The position numbers and the translations under genes were made by a program. From assembly GCA_003231795.1 (NCBI GenBank), contig QIJI01000447.1:1-19963 (forward strand): DNA of 19,963 nt, given 5' to 3'. The stretch comes from Gammaproteobacteria bacterium. GTDB lineage: Bacteria; Pseudomonadota; Gammaproteobacteria; GCA-001735895. Positions 1-8,405 of this stretch are shown piece after piece (the first letter of the stretch is position 1; every line of letters begins with the position of its first letter). The notes beneath the pieces are model-generated. The model saw only the letters and a list, made by a program, of their open reading frames with translations, did no database searches and was not told the DNA's origin.

Positions 1-2
1 AA

Positions 3-551
3 CAAATCCACAAAGGTGGCCCAGTTACCGTGACCGATCCCAAGATTGTACGATACTTCATGACCATTCCCGAAGCTGCACAACTAGTGATACAGGCCGG
101 CGCAATGGGTCGGGGAGGCGATATGTTTGTGCTGGATATGGGTGAACCAGTAAAAATTCTCGACATGGCCCGACGCATGATCCACTTGAGTGGTTTCGAG
201 GTTAAGGATGATGTGAACCCCGAGGGTGATATCGAAATTATCTATACCGGTTTACGCCCGGGTGAAAAACTGTACGAGGAACTGCTGATTGGGGAATATG
301 TATCGTCCACCCAGCATGATCTAATCATGACGGCAGAAGAGGAATACTTGCCCTGGAAAATTCTGGTCGACTATATCGATCAATTCGAGGTAACTATCAA
401 TTCACATGATGTCGAGCGCAGTCGCGCTATGCTGGTAGAATCTGTAAAAGGCTTTAACCCCCAATGTGACGTTGCGGATCTGGTGCAGGAAAGAAAACAG
501 CAGACTGCAAATGAAGCCCCGAAAGACAATATAATCCCTTATCCCCGCTAG
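3..551 (+). CDS. Nucleotide-sugar epimerase/4,6-dehydratase, CapD/WbpM family (C-terminal part, 5' end outside window)
   Basis: The reading frame is open from base 3, so the gene enters from the left; the GTG at 30 is internal. About 182 residues are visible. They match the C-terminal end of membrane-anchored CapD/WbpM/FlaA1-type enzymes, which act on UDP-N-acetylhexosamines to start O-antigen, capsule or glycan sugar synthesis. Recognisable family stretches are KGGPVTVTDP near the window start, RYFMTIPEAAQLV, FVLDMGEPVKI and TGLRPGEKLYEELL. The Rossmann core and catalytic residues lie upstream of the window, so the exact substrate cannot be told. The tail after the conserved domain is hydrophilic and ends with NIIPYPR. 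A 113-bp spacer separates it from miaB, so the two may be transcribed separately. Family assignment is secure; specificity is not. Confidence 0.9.
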   Translation, partial: QIHKGGPVTVTDPKIVRYFMTIPEAAQLVIQAGAMGRGGDMFVLDMGEPVKILDMARRMIHLSGFEVKDDVNPEGDIEIIYTGLRPGEKLYEELLIGEYVSSTQHDLIMTAEEEYLPWKILVDYIDQFEVTINSHDVERSRAMLVESVKGFNPQCDVADLVQERKQQTANEAPKDNIIPYPR

Positions 552-664
552 GAACCAACGAAAGAGACAGACTTTGTGTCTATCAAATTGGAAAACACTG
601 GAAACCCGCACAAACCCCGTGTATGTTGCGCGCTTTTGACCCGAATATTGACTAGAATAGGCGC
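552..664. other. Spacer before miaB, no convincing signal
   Basis: This 113-bp spacer has a weak inverted repeat near its left end (AGACA/TGTCT) without a following T run, so it is not a convincing terminator. TTGACC (636-641) and TAGAAT (653-658) resemble promoter hexamers but are only 11 bp apart. AATAGG at 656-661 could serve as the miaB ribosome binding site. Confidence 0.4.
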
Positions 665-2010
665 ATGAGCGGCAAAGTATTCATCAAAACCCACGGCTGT
701 CAGATGAACGAGTACGATTCGGCAAAAATGCTGGAGATTCGGCAAAAATGCTGGACGTTCTGGCACAGGGTTGCAATCTATCGGTTACCGAGCAGGAATC
801 GGAAGCGGATGTATTGCTGCTGAATACCTGCTCGATTCGTGAAAAGGCGCAGGAAAAAGTCTTTTCCCAACTCGGCCGCTGGAAAAAACTGAAACAAAAA
901 AATCCGAATATGGTGATCGGCGTCGGGGGTTGTGTCGCCAGTCAGGAAGGTGCTGCTATTCGAGATCGGGCGCCTTTTGTCGATATGGTTTTCGGGCCGC
1001 AGACGCTGCATCGCCTGCCTCAAATGTTGCGCGAATCACGTAGCAGCGGAAAAGCCGTAGTTGATGTCAGTTTTCCCGAAATCGAAAAATTTGATCATCT
1101 GCCAGAGCCGCGATCAGATGGAGTCAAAGCCTTTGTTTCAATCATGGAAGGCTGCAGTAAATATTGTACCTTCTGCGTGGTTCCCTATACCCGTGGGGAG
1201 GAAATCAGTCGCCCGCTCGACGATGTGATTGCCGAAGTGGCGAGCCTGGCCGGGCAGGGTGTGCGTGAAGTCAATTTACTCGGTCAGAATGTTAATGCTT
1301 ATCGAGGTTTAATGCACGATGGCGAACTGTCCGACCTTGCTTTGTTGATCCACTATGTTGCATCAATCGATGGAATCGATCGCATTCGTTATACCACGTC
1401 TCATCCAGTTGAATTCTCAGATAATTTGATCGAAGCGTACGCTACCGTGCCCGAGTTGGTTAGTCATTTACATCTTCCAGTTCAGAGCGGATCAGATCGC
1501 ATTCTCAATATGATGAAGCGCGGCCACAGCGCAATCGAGTATAAGCACAAGCTTAACAAGCTTAAGCGAATCCGACCTGACATAAGTTTATCCACCGATT
1601 TTATTATTGGGTTTCCGGGTGAAACCGATGCCGATTTCGAGGCCACAATGAAATTGATCGAAGATGTCGGTTTCGATTTTTCTTTCAGTTTTATCTACAG
1701 TGCACGGCCGGGTACTCCGGCATCGTTCATGCCCGATGAGGTGTCGATGGAAACCAAGAAGCAACGGTTGAAACTGTTGCAGGAACGGCTGTTACATCAG
1801 GCAAATCGAATATCCCGTCAAATGGTGGGAAGCCGGCAACGTATTCTGGTGGAAGGTTATTCGCGAAAGTCAGATCTGGAACTGGCGGGTCGAACTGAAA
1901 ACAATCGTGTGGTTAATTTTGTCGGGCCGGATAATCTAATCGGTCAGTTTACCGAGGTCGATATTACGCAGGCTTTAAATAACTCGATGAAAGGGATTCT
2001 GGCGGAATAG
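665..2010 (+). CDS. miaB: tRNA-2-methylthio-N6-dimethylallyladenosine synthase MiaB (frameshifted by a 20-bp tandem duplication)
   Basis: MiaB is a radical-SAM methylthiotransferase that adds the 2-methylthio group to i6A37 of tRNAs. The frame from ATG 665 runs only 52 codons to TGA 821-823, because a 20-bp block (716-735) is repeated exactly at 736-755. Deleting one copy joins it to the downstream frame (open from 748) and gives a 441-residue protein. In that repaired protein the auxiliary-cluster cysteines fall at 12, 49 and 83, and the radical-SAM CxxxCxxC cysteines at 157, 161 and 164, which agrees with E. coli numbering; a TRAM-like C-terminal domain follows. Read as it stands, only a 420-residue product from ATG 748 is possible, and it lacks Cys12 and so probably a complete auxiliary cluster. 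The duplication may be an assembly error or a real mutation. phoH follows after 3 bp. Confidence 0.93.
716..755 (+). repeat. Exact 20-bp tandem duplication inside miaB
   Basis: The block GATTCGGCAAAAATGCTGGA occurs at 716-735 and again at 736-755 with no mismatch and no spacer. Twenty bases is not a multiple of three, so the second copy shifts the miaB frame. With one copy the codons read EYDSAKMLDVLA, the normal start of the family. Confidence 0.97.
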
Positions 2011-2013
2011 GTT

Positions 2014-2961
2014 TTGAATCATTCGATCAGCCTGTCCAGTTTCAGCTCCGAGCAAATAGCCAATTTTTGCGGGGTCTTGAATCGTAACATCAAAGCTATC
2101 GAAAGCCATTTCGGTTTTGTGTTGCGGGTGAAAGAAGATCAGTTGGCACTGGCTTCAAAGGATACGATTCCGCAAACCGCATGCGATACCATTGAACATA
2201 TTCTCGAACAGAGCAAGAAGGTTGCGTTGTCGCTTGAGGAAGTTGAAAATCTGCTCAATGTTGCGAACAGGCACGCGCTAGGCGACCTGGAGCGTTACAC
2301 CATTAAGCTGCGTTCCAAGTACATCACTCCGCAGTCTGAGCTCCAGTGCCAATATCTGAAGTTAATAGCCAGCAAGGTGATTAATTTCAGCATCGGTCCC
2401 GCAGGAACGGGTAAAACCTATTTGGCGGTGGCAATGGCGGTGCGCGCACTCGAAAACGAAGAAGTCAGCCGACTGATTCTGACTCGTCCTGCGGTCGAAG
2501 CGGGCGAGAAACTGGGTTTTCTTCCCGGTGATCTGGCGCAGAAAGTTGACCCCTATTTGCGACCGGTATACGACGCGCTTTACGAAATGCTGGGTTTCGA
2601 CCAGGTGGAAAAACTGATTTCAAAACATGTCATCGAGGTCGCACCACTGGCCTATATGCGCGGGCGTACCCTGAACAACGCTTTTGTTATTCTCGATGAA
2701 GCGCAAAACACCACTGCCACCCAGATGAAGATGTTTTTGACTCGAATCGGTTTTGGTTCTCAAGCGGTGGTGACAGGCGATATCACACAAACCGATCTGC
2801 CAGAAAAAAACGCTTCCGGTTTAAAACACAGCCTTAAAATTTTGGAGTCACTGGATGATATTGGCTTCACCTACTTTACTTCCGCAGATGTTGTACGCCA
2901 CCCACTGGTACAGTCCATCGTCGAGGCTTATGATCGATTCGAAAATGGCGATAACAGTTGA
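2014..2961 (+). CDS. PhoH-like ATPase (YbeZ family)
   Basis: This is a 315-residue PhoH-family P-loop NTPase, the YbeZ type encoded next to ybeY in gammaproteobacteria and thought to act with YbeY in RNA metabolism. The Walker A motif GPAGTGKT lies at 128-135 and the Walker B motif VILDEAQN around 225-232 (D228, E229). The N-terminal 100 residues form the usual small domain. The start is TTG 2014, three bases after the miaB stop; no earlier start is available and later methionines would cut into the conserved domain. A GGCGGA run at the end of miaB could act as ribosome binding site. The 3' end overlaps ybeY by 17 bp, pointing to translational coupling. Family membership is certain; the biochemical role is inferred from relatives. 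Confidence 0.95.
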   Translation: MNHSISLSSFSSEQIANFCGVLNRNIKAIESHFGFVLRVKEDQLALASKDTIPQTACDTIEHILEQSKKVALSLEEVENLLNVANRHALGDLERYTIKLRSKYITPQSELQCQYLKLIASKVINFSIGPAGTGKTYLAVAMAVRALENEEVSRLILTRPAVEAGEKLGFLPGDLAQKVDPYLRPVYDALYEMLGFDQVEKLISKHVIEVAPLAYMRGRTLNNAFVILDEAQNTTATQMKMFLTRIGFGSQAVVTGDITQTDLPEKNASGLKHSLKILESLDDIGFTYFTSADVVRHPLVQSIVEAYDRFENGDNS

Positions 2962-3394
2962 CCTGCAAAACGATGCGTTACTGCAGTCGGTTCCGCTTGA
3001 TAAATTGTTCTCGCACTGGGTAGAGGCAAGCTTGCAGCAATCCTATCAGCAGCTCGAACAAACGATACGCATAGTCGATGAGGCCGAAAGCCGAAAATTA
3101 AACCTCGATTATCGGGGTCAGGATTCGCCGACCAATGTGCTCGCATTCCCGGACGAAATAGATTTTCTCGATTATGACTGTCTTGGTGACCTGGTGATCT
3201 GCGCCCCGGTGGTCATGAGCGAAGCGAACGAGCAGGATAAAACGCCAGAGGCGCATTGGGCGCACATGGTGGTACACGGCATGTTGCATCTGCAGGGTTT
3301 CGATCACCAGCAGGACGATGACTGCGCACAAATGGAGGCTGAGGAAGTAAAAATTCTTGGTACTCTCGGCTATACTAATCCGTATAATGATTGA
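2945..3394 (+). CDS. ybeY: Endoribonuclease YbeY
   Basis: YbeY is a metal-dependent endoribonuclease involved in 16S rRNA maturation and 70S ribosome quality control. The protein of 149 residues has the family block RGQDSPTNVLAFP at 58-70 and the zinc-binding motif HGMLHLQGFDH, with metal ligands H111, H115 and H121. The frame is open further upstream (from 2855), but the start ATG 2945 gives the normal length and the typical N-terminus MAITVDLQN. It overlaps the end of phoH by 17 bp and its stop lies 26 bp before the corC ATG, so the genes form one operon. Confidence 0.96.
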   Translation: MAITVDLQNDALLQSVPLDKLFSHWVEASLQQSYQQLEQTIRIVDEAESRKLNLDYRGQDSPTNVLAFPDEIDFLDYDCLGDLVICAPVVMSEANEQDKTPEAHWAHMVVHGMLHLQGFDHQQDDDCAQMEAEEVKILGTLGYTNPYND

Positions 3395-3420
3395 GTTCTT
3401 TCTCGGCAGTGAGGGCTGTA

Positions 3421-4242
3421 ATGGCTGACGCTGAAAACGGCGGGTCGACGAAGGGGTGGCTGGATCGAATCTTTAAATTATTCACCCGTGAGCCCCAAAA
3501 TCAGAAACAGTTGCTGGAGCTGTTAAAAAACCTCCAGTCACATCAGCTTATTGAAGCCGATGAACTCACCATGATCGAAGGTGTTCTGCAGGTTGACGAC
3601 ATGCAGGTACGTGATATCATGATCCCGCGCGGGCAGATGGTGGTGCTCGATCACGAGGATAGCTTCTCCGAAATCGTCGAAAAAATCACCGAGTGTGGGC
3701 ATTCGCGTTTTCCAGTGATCGATGATGACAAAGACGATGTGGTAGGTATTTTACTGGCCAAGGATTTGCTCCAGGTCCAACTTGATCAGAGTCAGAATTT
3801 CGAAATAAACGAATATATCCGCTCTGCGTCTTTCATTCCCGAAAGTAAACGTTTGAATGTACTACTCAAGGAATTTCGTCTCAACCGTAGTCATATGGCA
3901 ATGATTGTCGATGAATATGGCGGTGTATCAGGCCTGATTACTATCGAGGATGTGCTTGAACAGATTGTCGGGAAAATAGACGATGAGCATGACGATGCTG
4001 AAGAGGTTGATATCCAGCCCCACGGATCAGATCGATTCAGCGTTCGGGCCTTGACCCCGCTCGACGATTTTAACGAGTATTTCAAAACCGGATATGAAAA
4101 CGAAGACATTGAAACCATCGGTGGCTACTTGCTCCGCCAGATAGGCCATTTGCCCGAACGGGGTGAATCGATTTCGCTGGACAAATTGACCTTTAAAGTC
4201 CTCAATGCGGATAGTCGGCAAGTGCATCCTCAATGCGGATAG
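3421..4242 (+). CDS. corC: CorC/HlyC family CBS-domain protein (C-terminus frameshifted by a 28-bp duplication)
   Basis: CorC-type cytosolic proteins are linked to magnesium/cobalt efflux. Two CBS domains span roughly 64-123 (with VRDIMIPRGQM, HSRFPVI) and 128-185 (with MIVDEYGGVSGLITIEDVLE); a CorC_HlyC transporter-associated domain starts near 200. ATG 3421 was chosen because GTGAGGG (3409-3415) stands 5 bp ahead; a TTG at 3391 overlapping the ybeY stop is the alternative. The frame ends at 4242 because a 28-bp block is duplicated exactly (4199-4226, 4227-4254). Removing one copy extends the protein to a stop at 4310-4312 (287 instead of 273 residues, ending HLYQVIDNG...EHPTNS), like its relatives. 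Only the last few residues are altered, so function may survive even if the duplication is real. Confidence 0.93.
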   Translation: MADAENGGSTKGWLDRIFKLFTREPQNQKQLLELLKNLQSHQLIEADELTMIEGVLQVDDMQVRDIMIPRGQMVVLDHEDSFSEIVEKITECGHSRFPVIDDDKDDVVGILLAKDLLQVQLDQSQNFEINEYIRSASFIPESKRLNVLLKEFRLNRSHMAMIVDEYGGVSGLITIEDVLEQIVGKIDDEHDDAEEVDIQPHGSDRFSVRALTPLDDFNEYFKTGYENEDIETIGGYLLRQIGHLPERGESISLDKLTFKVLNADSRQVHPQCG

Positions 4243-4254
4243 TCGGCAAGTGCA
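4199..4254 (+). repeat. Exact 28-bp tandem duplication at the 3' end of corC
   Basis: The unit beginning TCCTCAATGCGGATAGTCGG and ending CAAGTGCA is present at 4199-4226 and again at 4227-4254 without mismatch. Its length is not a multiple of three and it introduces the early stop at 4240-4242. With a single copy, corC would stop at 4312, two bases before the lnt start, the tight spacing expected in this operon. Confidence 0.97.
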
Positions 4255-4313
4255 CCTGTACCAGGTAATTGATAATGGACAAATTTCCGCTGAACATCCC
4301 ACTAATTCTTAGA

Positions 4314-5792
4314 ATGCGAATGGAATTTCTCCGTTATGGCGCGGCCCTGATTCTGGGTTCGCTGCTACCGCTCGCTTTCGCCCCATTTTACTGGTGGCCA
4401 CTGGCGATCCTGATTCCAGCCCTTTTAATCTGGTTGATTGATGCCGAGACTGACCTGCGCAGGCTGTTTGTTTTCGGAGGCTTGTTCGGGCTCGGTTATT
4501 TCGGGTTCGGGGTTTACTGGATTTACAACAGCCTATATGACTTCGGCATGGCTTCACCCGTGGTGGCTTCGGCGATTACGGCGCTGATGGTCTGCGTGCT
4601 GGCGACATTTCCTGCCTTGAGCTTGCTCTCGCTGGGATACTGCAAGCGTCATCTGGGTCAGCGAAGTTTGTGGTTCCTGCCACTGATCTGGTTCGCGCTG
4701 GAATGGCTTAGAGGCTGGGTATTCACCGGTATGCCCTGGTTGTCACTGGGGTATTCACAAACTTCGTCACCCTTGTCGGGTTTCGCTTCCGTTGTCGGTG
4801 TTTACGGTATCAGCGCTGTTTGTATGTTACTGGCAGTTACTTTGTATCAGGTGATTCGCAATCGACGTTATAAACTGATTAGCCTGTTGCTGGCGTTACC
4901 CCTCGGTGGCATGGCGCTGCAAAATATTGACTGGACCGAAGCCGTTCCCGGGAGCCTGAAGGTTACTCTTATACAGGGCAATATTCCGCAGCAAATTAAA
5001 TGGCGTCGTGACCAGCGTCAGAACATATTCAATACCTACTGGCGCGAAACTGTTAAGTATTGGGATAGCGATTTAATTGTTTGGCCGGAAACCGCATTGC
5101 CCGGTCAGTCGGGGGAAATCGAAGAGCAGGTGCTGCAGCCGATGCAACAAGCCGCGATACAACAAAATACACCCATCATTACCGGTTTGATATACAAAGA
5201 CGAGGAGACCGACAAATTCTATAATAGCGTAATTTTGCTAGGCGAGAAACGCAGTATTTATCATAAACGCCATCTGGTCATGTTTGGTGAGTACTATCCG
5301 ATGCGTTGGTTGCTCGATATGCTGGATGGGTTGATCGATATCCCTTTTTCCGATTTGACCCCCGGGCCGGAGCAACAGGAACTGATGCGCGTTGGTGATC
5401 TGGTGCTGGGCATGTCGATCTGTTTCGAGGATGTATTCAGTCGCGATATCATGAAGGCCTTGCCACAGGCGAACCTATTGATAAATCTTAGCAATGACGC
5501 CTGGTTTGGGAACTCGACCGCGCCACATCAGCATATGCAGATAGCGCAAATGCGCAGCCTCGAAACCGGTCGTGCAATGATACGCTCGACCAATACCGGG
5601 ATTAGTACCTTCATCGATCACAAGGGGCAGATATTTGGGCAAACCGAACAATTTAAAACCGAATCCTTAACCCGGTCGGTGCAGGGCAGAACCGGTCTGA
5701 CGCCATTTTATTATTTCGCCAAAGTCCAGGGTCCGTTGTCGCTGGCCTTGCTCGCCGGATTATTGTTGTTCGCAAGGCGCAAAGCGGCTTAA
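4314..5792 (+). CDS. lnt: Apolipoprotein N-acyltransferase
   Basis: Lnt performs the last step of lipoprotein maturation in the inner membrane: N-acylation of the diacylglyceryl cysteine, needed before Lol-dependent export. The N-terminal half (to about residue 200) is rich in membrane segments, followed by a periplasmic nitrilase-like domain and a final C-terminal membrane segment. The catalytic triad is visible as E259 (WPETALPG), K318 (YHKRHLVMFGEYYP) and C370 (MSICFEDVF). The frame is open from 4269, but ATG 4314 gives a 492-residue protein close to the family size and lies just after the true corC end; ATG 4320 is a close alternative. It also supplies lptE, downstream, with the maturation its lipidated cysteine requires. 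Confidence 0.95.
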   Translation: MRMEFLRYGAALILGSLLPLAFAPFYWWPLAILIPALLIWLIDAETDLRRLFVFGGLFGLGYFGFGVYWIYNSLYDFGMASPVVASAITALMVCVLATFPALSLLSLGYCKRHLGQRSLWFLPLIWFALEWLRGWVFTGMPWLSLGYSQTSSPLSGFASVVGVYGISAVCMLLAVTLYQVIRNRRYKLISLLLALPLGGMALQNIDWTEAVPGSLKVTLIQGNIPQQIKWRRDQRQNIFNTYWRETVKYWDSDLIVWPETALPGQSGEIEEQVLQPMQQAAIQQNTPIITGLIYKDEETDKFYNSVILLGEKRSIYHKRHLVMFGEYYPMRWLLDMLDGLIDIPFSDLTPGPEQQELMRVGDLVLGMSICFEDVFSRDIMKALPQANLLINLSNDAWFGNSTAPHQHMQIAQMRSLETGRAMIRSTNTGISTFIDHKGQIFGQTEQFKTESLTRSVQGRTGLTPFYYFAKVQGPLSLALLAGLLLFARRKAA

Positions 5793-5957
5793 AGACTTTG
5801 CGATGAGCAACTGGTAGTACTCTGTCGGTATAACACACGGGTTCAGCCATTGCCTGCGAGGCGAGCCTTGCCGTGAACCATGACAAACTAACTGAACTCG
5901 CAATTGTCATGCCGACAGAGTACGAGTATCCTCCCCATTTTTTAAGCATATCTCTTG
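5793..5957 (+). promoter_or_regulatory. Structured leader upstream of leuS (long inverted repeat with alternative hairpins)
   Basis: The lnt-leuS spacer contains two 18-nt arms, 5817-5834 and 5906-5923, that pair over 17 of 18 positions (12 perfect outer pairs, then one G-U and one A-C mismatch). Inside are GGTTCA/TGAACC (5840-5845/5874-5879) and a small GCCT-GCG-AGGC hairpin. CATGACAA/TTGTCATG (5879-5886/5904-5911) forms a perfect 8-bp hairpin that competes with the long stem. A run of six T follows at 5938-5943, not adjacent to the stem. No leader peptide rich in leucine codons was found. It could be a cis-acting RNA leader or a small palindromic element; sequence alone does not decide. Confidence 0.5.
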
Positions 5958-8405
5958 ATGGAATCTTACGATCCAAATGCCGTAGAAGCTGATGTCCAGC
6001 AATACTGGGCGCAATCGCAGACTTTTGAGGTCGACGAGGACCCCGGTCGAGACAGTTATTACTGTCTTTGCATGTTTCCCTATCCCAGCGGCAAGCTGCA
6101 CATGGGTCATGTACGTAACTACACTATTGGTGACGTTATTTCCCGCTTCAAGCGGATGCAGGGGATGAATGTACTGCAACCGATGGGTTGGGATGCTTTC
6201 GGCATGCCCGCCGAAAATGCGGCGATCAAAAACAAGGTGGCGCCAGCAGCGTGGACCTATCAAAACATCGACTATATGCGCGACCAGTTGAAGCGCCTTG
6301 GTTTTGGATATGACTGGAAGCGTGAGCTGGCCACCTGCAAACCCGAGTACTATCGCTGGGAGCAATGGCTGTTCACGCGTTTAATGGAAAAGGGAATTGC
6401 GTATAAGAAAACTGCACCGGTTAACTGGTGCCCGGTCGATCAAACCGTGCTTGCCAATGAGCAGGTGATCGAAGGCCGATGCTGGCGTTGCGATACCGAG
6501 GTCGAGCGTCGTGAGATTGCGCAATGGTTTTTGAAAATAACCGACTATGCCGATGAGTTACTGGCTGATCTAGATACTGTCGAATGGCCGGAGCAGGTTA
6601 AAACCATGCAACGCAACTGGATCGGGCGATCTGAAGGGATGGAAGTCAAGTTTGAAGTACCCGGACACGACGCTTTAATGATTTACACCACCCGCCCCGA
6701 TACGCTATACGGCGCCACCTTCATGGCGATTGCGGCCGAGCATCCGCTAGCGTTGAGTAGCGCATCCAACAATCCTGAAATTGCTGAATTTATCGACGCT
6801 TGTCGCAACACCAATACTTCGGAAGCCGCGCTCGAAAAAATGGAAAAACTCGGTTATCCGTTAGGGATTGATGCGGTTAACCCGGTAAATGGCGAACCCA
6901 TTCCGATATGGATCGCGAATTTCGTTTTAATGGGGTATGGAACCGGTGCGATCATGTCGGTACCGGCGCATGACCAACGCGACTGGGAATTTGCGCGCAA
7001 ATACGAAATTGAAATTCGCCAGGTAATAGAACCCGCTGATGGTAGCAAGATCGACCTTGATCTCGGTTCATTCGTGACCAGGGAAGGACGTTGCTGTCAT
7101 TCAGATATTCTGGATGGCCTCGAGTTTGATGCCGCTTTTGATTGTATCGCCGACAGGCTCGAGAAACAGGACAAGGGAACACGACAGGTAAATTATCGCC
7201 TGCGAGACTGGGGTGTTTCGCGCCAACGTTACTGGGGTGCGCCGATTCCAGTTATCAATTGTACGCAATGTGGTCCGGTTGCCGTGCCCGAATCTGATCT
7301 TCCGGTGGTACTGCCCGAGGATATTGAGTTTGAGGGCATTGGTTCGCCGATCAAGAAAATGGATTCGTTCAAGCAAACAACCTGTCCTCAATGTGGCGGC
7401 GAGGCCGAACGCGAGACTGATACCTTTGATACCTTTATGGAATCGTCCTGGTATCAGGAGCGATTCTCGTGTTCCGATCAGCACCAGGCGATGCTGGATG
7501 ACCGCGCTGACTACTGGAATCCGGTCGATCTTTACATCGGTGGGATAGAACACGCCATTCTGCATTTACTCTATGCCCGTTTTTATCACAAGTTAATGCG
7601 TGATGAAGGCCTGATCCAGTCGAGCGAGCCTTTCAAACGATTGCTGACCCAGGGTATGGTGCTCAAAGATGGTGGCAAAATGTCCAAGTCCAAGGGGAAT
7701 ACGGTCGACCCTCAAGAACTGATCGATCGCTATGGCGCTGACACGGTACGCCTTTTTATCATGTTTGCATCACCACCGGAGCAGTCGCTGGACTGGTCTG
7801 ATAGCGGTGTTGAAGGCGCACATCGTTTTCTAAAACGGTTTTGGACGGCAGTTGTCGATCATCAGGCGCACGGGAGTGAAACTCCGACAAATACTGATGC
7901 AAGCCTCAATGATACGCAAAAGGCGATACGCCTGAAATTGCACGAGACCATTAAAAAGGTTAGCGACGATTTTGATCGTCGTTTGACGTTTAATACCGCA
8001 ATCGCGGCCAATATGGAATTGTTGAACAGTGTATCCCGTTTTCAGGATGTGTCACCTGCCGCAAAAGCAATTCGTCAGGAAGTATTTGAAAATATGGTAT
8101 TGATGCTGGCACCGATTGTTCCCCATATCTGTCACCGACTGTGGCAGATTCTGGGACACGGCGATCAGATTGTAGATCAAGCCTGGCCGCAGGTTGATGA
8201 GACTGCGCTAGTTCAGAACAGCATCGAAATGGTGATTCAGGTCAACGGAAAACTGCGCGCCAGAATGCAGATCGCGACCGATGAAAGTCGCGAAAGCTGC
8301 GAGGCAAAAGCCCTCGACAATGAGCAGGTAACAAGATTCATTGATGGTAAAGCGGTGAAAAGAGTAATCGTGGTACCGAACAAATTGGTGAATATTGTTA
8401 TTTAA
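5958..8405 (+). CDS. leuS: Leucyl-tRNA synthetase
   Basis: LeuS charges tRNA-Leu. The 815-residue class I synthetase shows HMGH at 48-51 (the HIGH motif), the zinc-binding segment around WCPVDQTVLANEQ...CWRC, the CP1 editing domain with TTRPDTLYGATF, and KMSKS beginning at residue 574. The C-terminal anticodon-binding region ends in the typical VVPNKLVNIVI. ATG 5958 is preferred to the adjacent TTG 5955. No clear Shine-Dalgarno sequence precedes it, and a structured leader lies just upstream. The 3' end overlaps lptE by 11 bp. Confidence 0.98.
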   Translation: MESYDPNAVEADVQQYWAQSQTFEVDEDPGRDSYYCLCMFPYPSGKLHMGHVRNYTIGDVISRFKRMQGMNVLQPMGWDAFGMPAENAAIKNKVAPAAWTYQNIDYMRDQLKRLGFGYDWKRELATCKPEYYRWEQWLFTRLMEKGIAYKKTAPVNWCPVDQTVLANEQVIEGRCWRCDTEVERREIAQWFLKITDYADELLADLDTVEWPEQVKTMQRNWIGRSEGMEVKFEVPGHDALMIYTTRPDTLYGATFMAIAAEHPLALSSASNNPEIAEFIDACRNTNTSEAALEKMEKLGYPLGIDAVNPVNGEPIPIWIANFVLMGYGTGAIMSVPAHDQRDWEFARKYEIEIRQVIEPADGSKIDLDLGSFVTREGRCCHSDILDGLEFDAAFDCIADRLEKQDKGTRQVNYRLRDWGVSRQRYWGAPIPVINCTQCGPVAVPESDLPVVLPEDIEFEGIGSPIKKMDSFKQTTCPQCGGEAERETDTFDTFMESSWYQERFSCSDQHQAMLDDRADYWNPVDLYIGGIEHAILHLLYARFYHKLMRDEGLIQSSEPFKRLLTQGMVLKDGGKMSKSKGNTVDPQELIDRYGADTVRLFIMFASPPEQSLDWSDSGVEGAHRFLKRFWTAVVDHQAHGSETPTNTDASLNDTQKAIRLKLHETIKKVSDDFDRRLTFNTAIAANMELLNSVSRFQDVSPAAKAIRQEVFENMVLMLAPIVPHICHRLWQILGHGDQIVDQAWPQVDETALVQNSIEMVIQVNGKLRARMQIATDESRESCEAKALDNEQVTRFIDGKAVKRVIVVPNKLVNIVI

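Noticed and set aside
636..658. TTGACC...TAGAAT as the miaB promoter
   Set aside because: The hexamers are only 11 bp apart, too close for sigma-70.
5778..5802. CGCAAAG/CTTTGCG inverted repeat around the lnt stop as a terminator
   Set aside because: The 11-nt loop and 7-bp stem are followed by ATGAGC with no T run.
5793..5957. Leucine attenuator with leader peptide, or T-box, before leuS
   Set aside because: The short frames (ATG 5803 and ATG 5880) encode only a few residues without leucine codons, and no T-box sequence was recognised; T-boxes are not typical of gammaproteobacteria.
7101..7565. Minus-strand open frame of 154 codons inside leuS
   Set aside because: It is a shadow of leuS, whose frame is fully conserved here; no start signal or domain supports it. 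The same applies to other antisense frames inside rng, nadD and the vWA gene.
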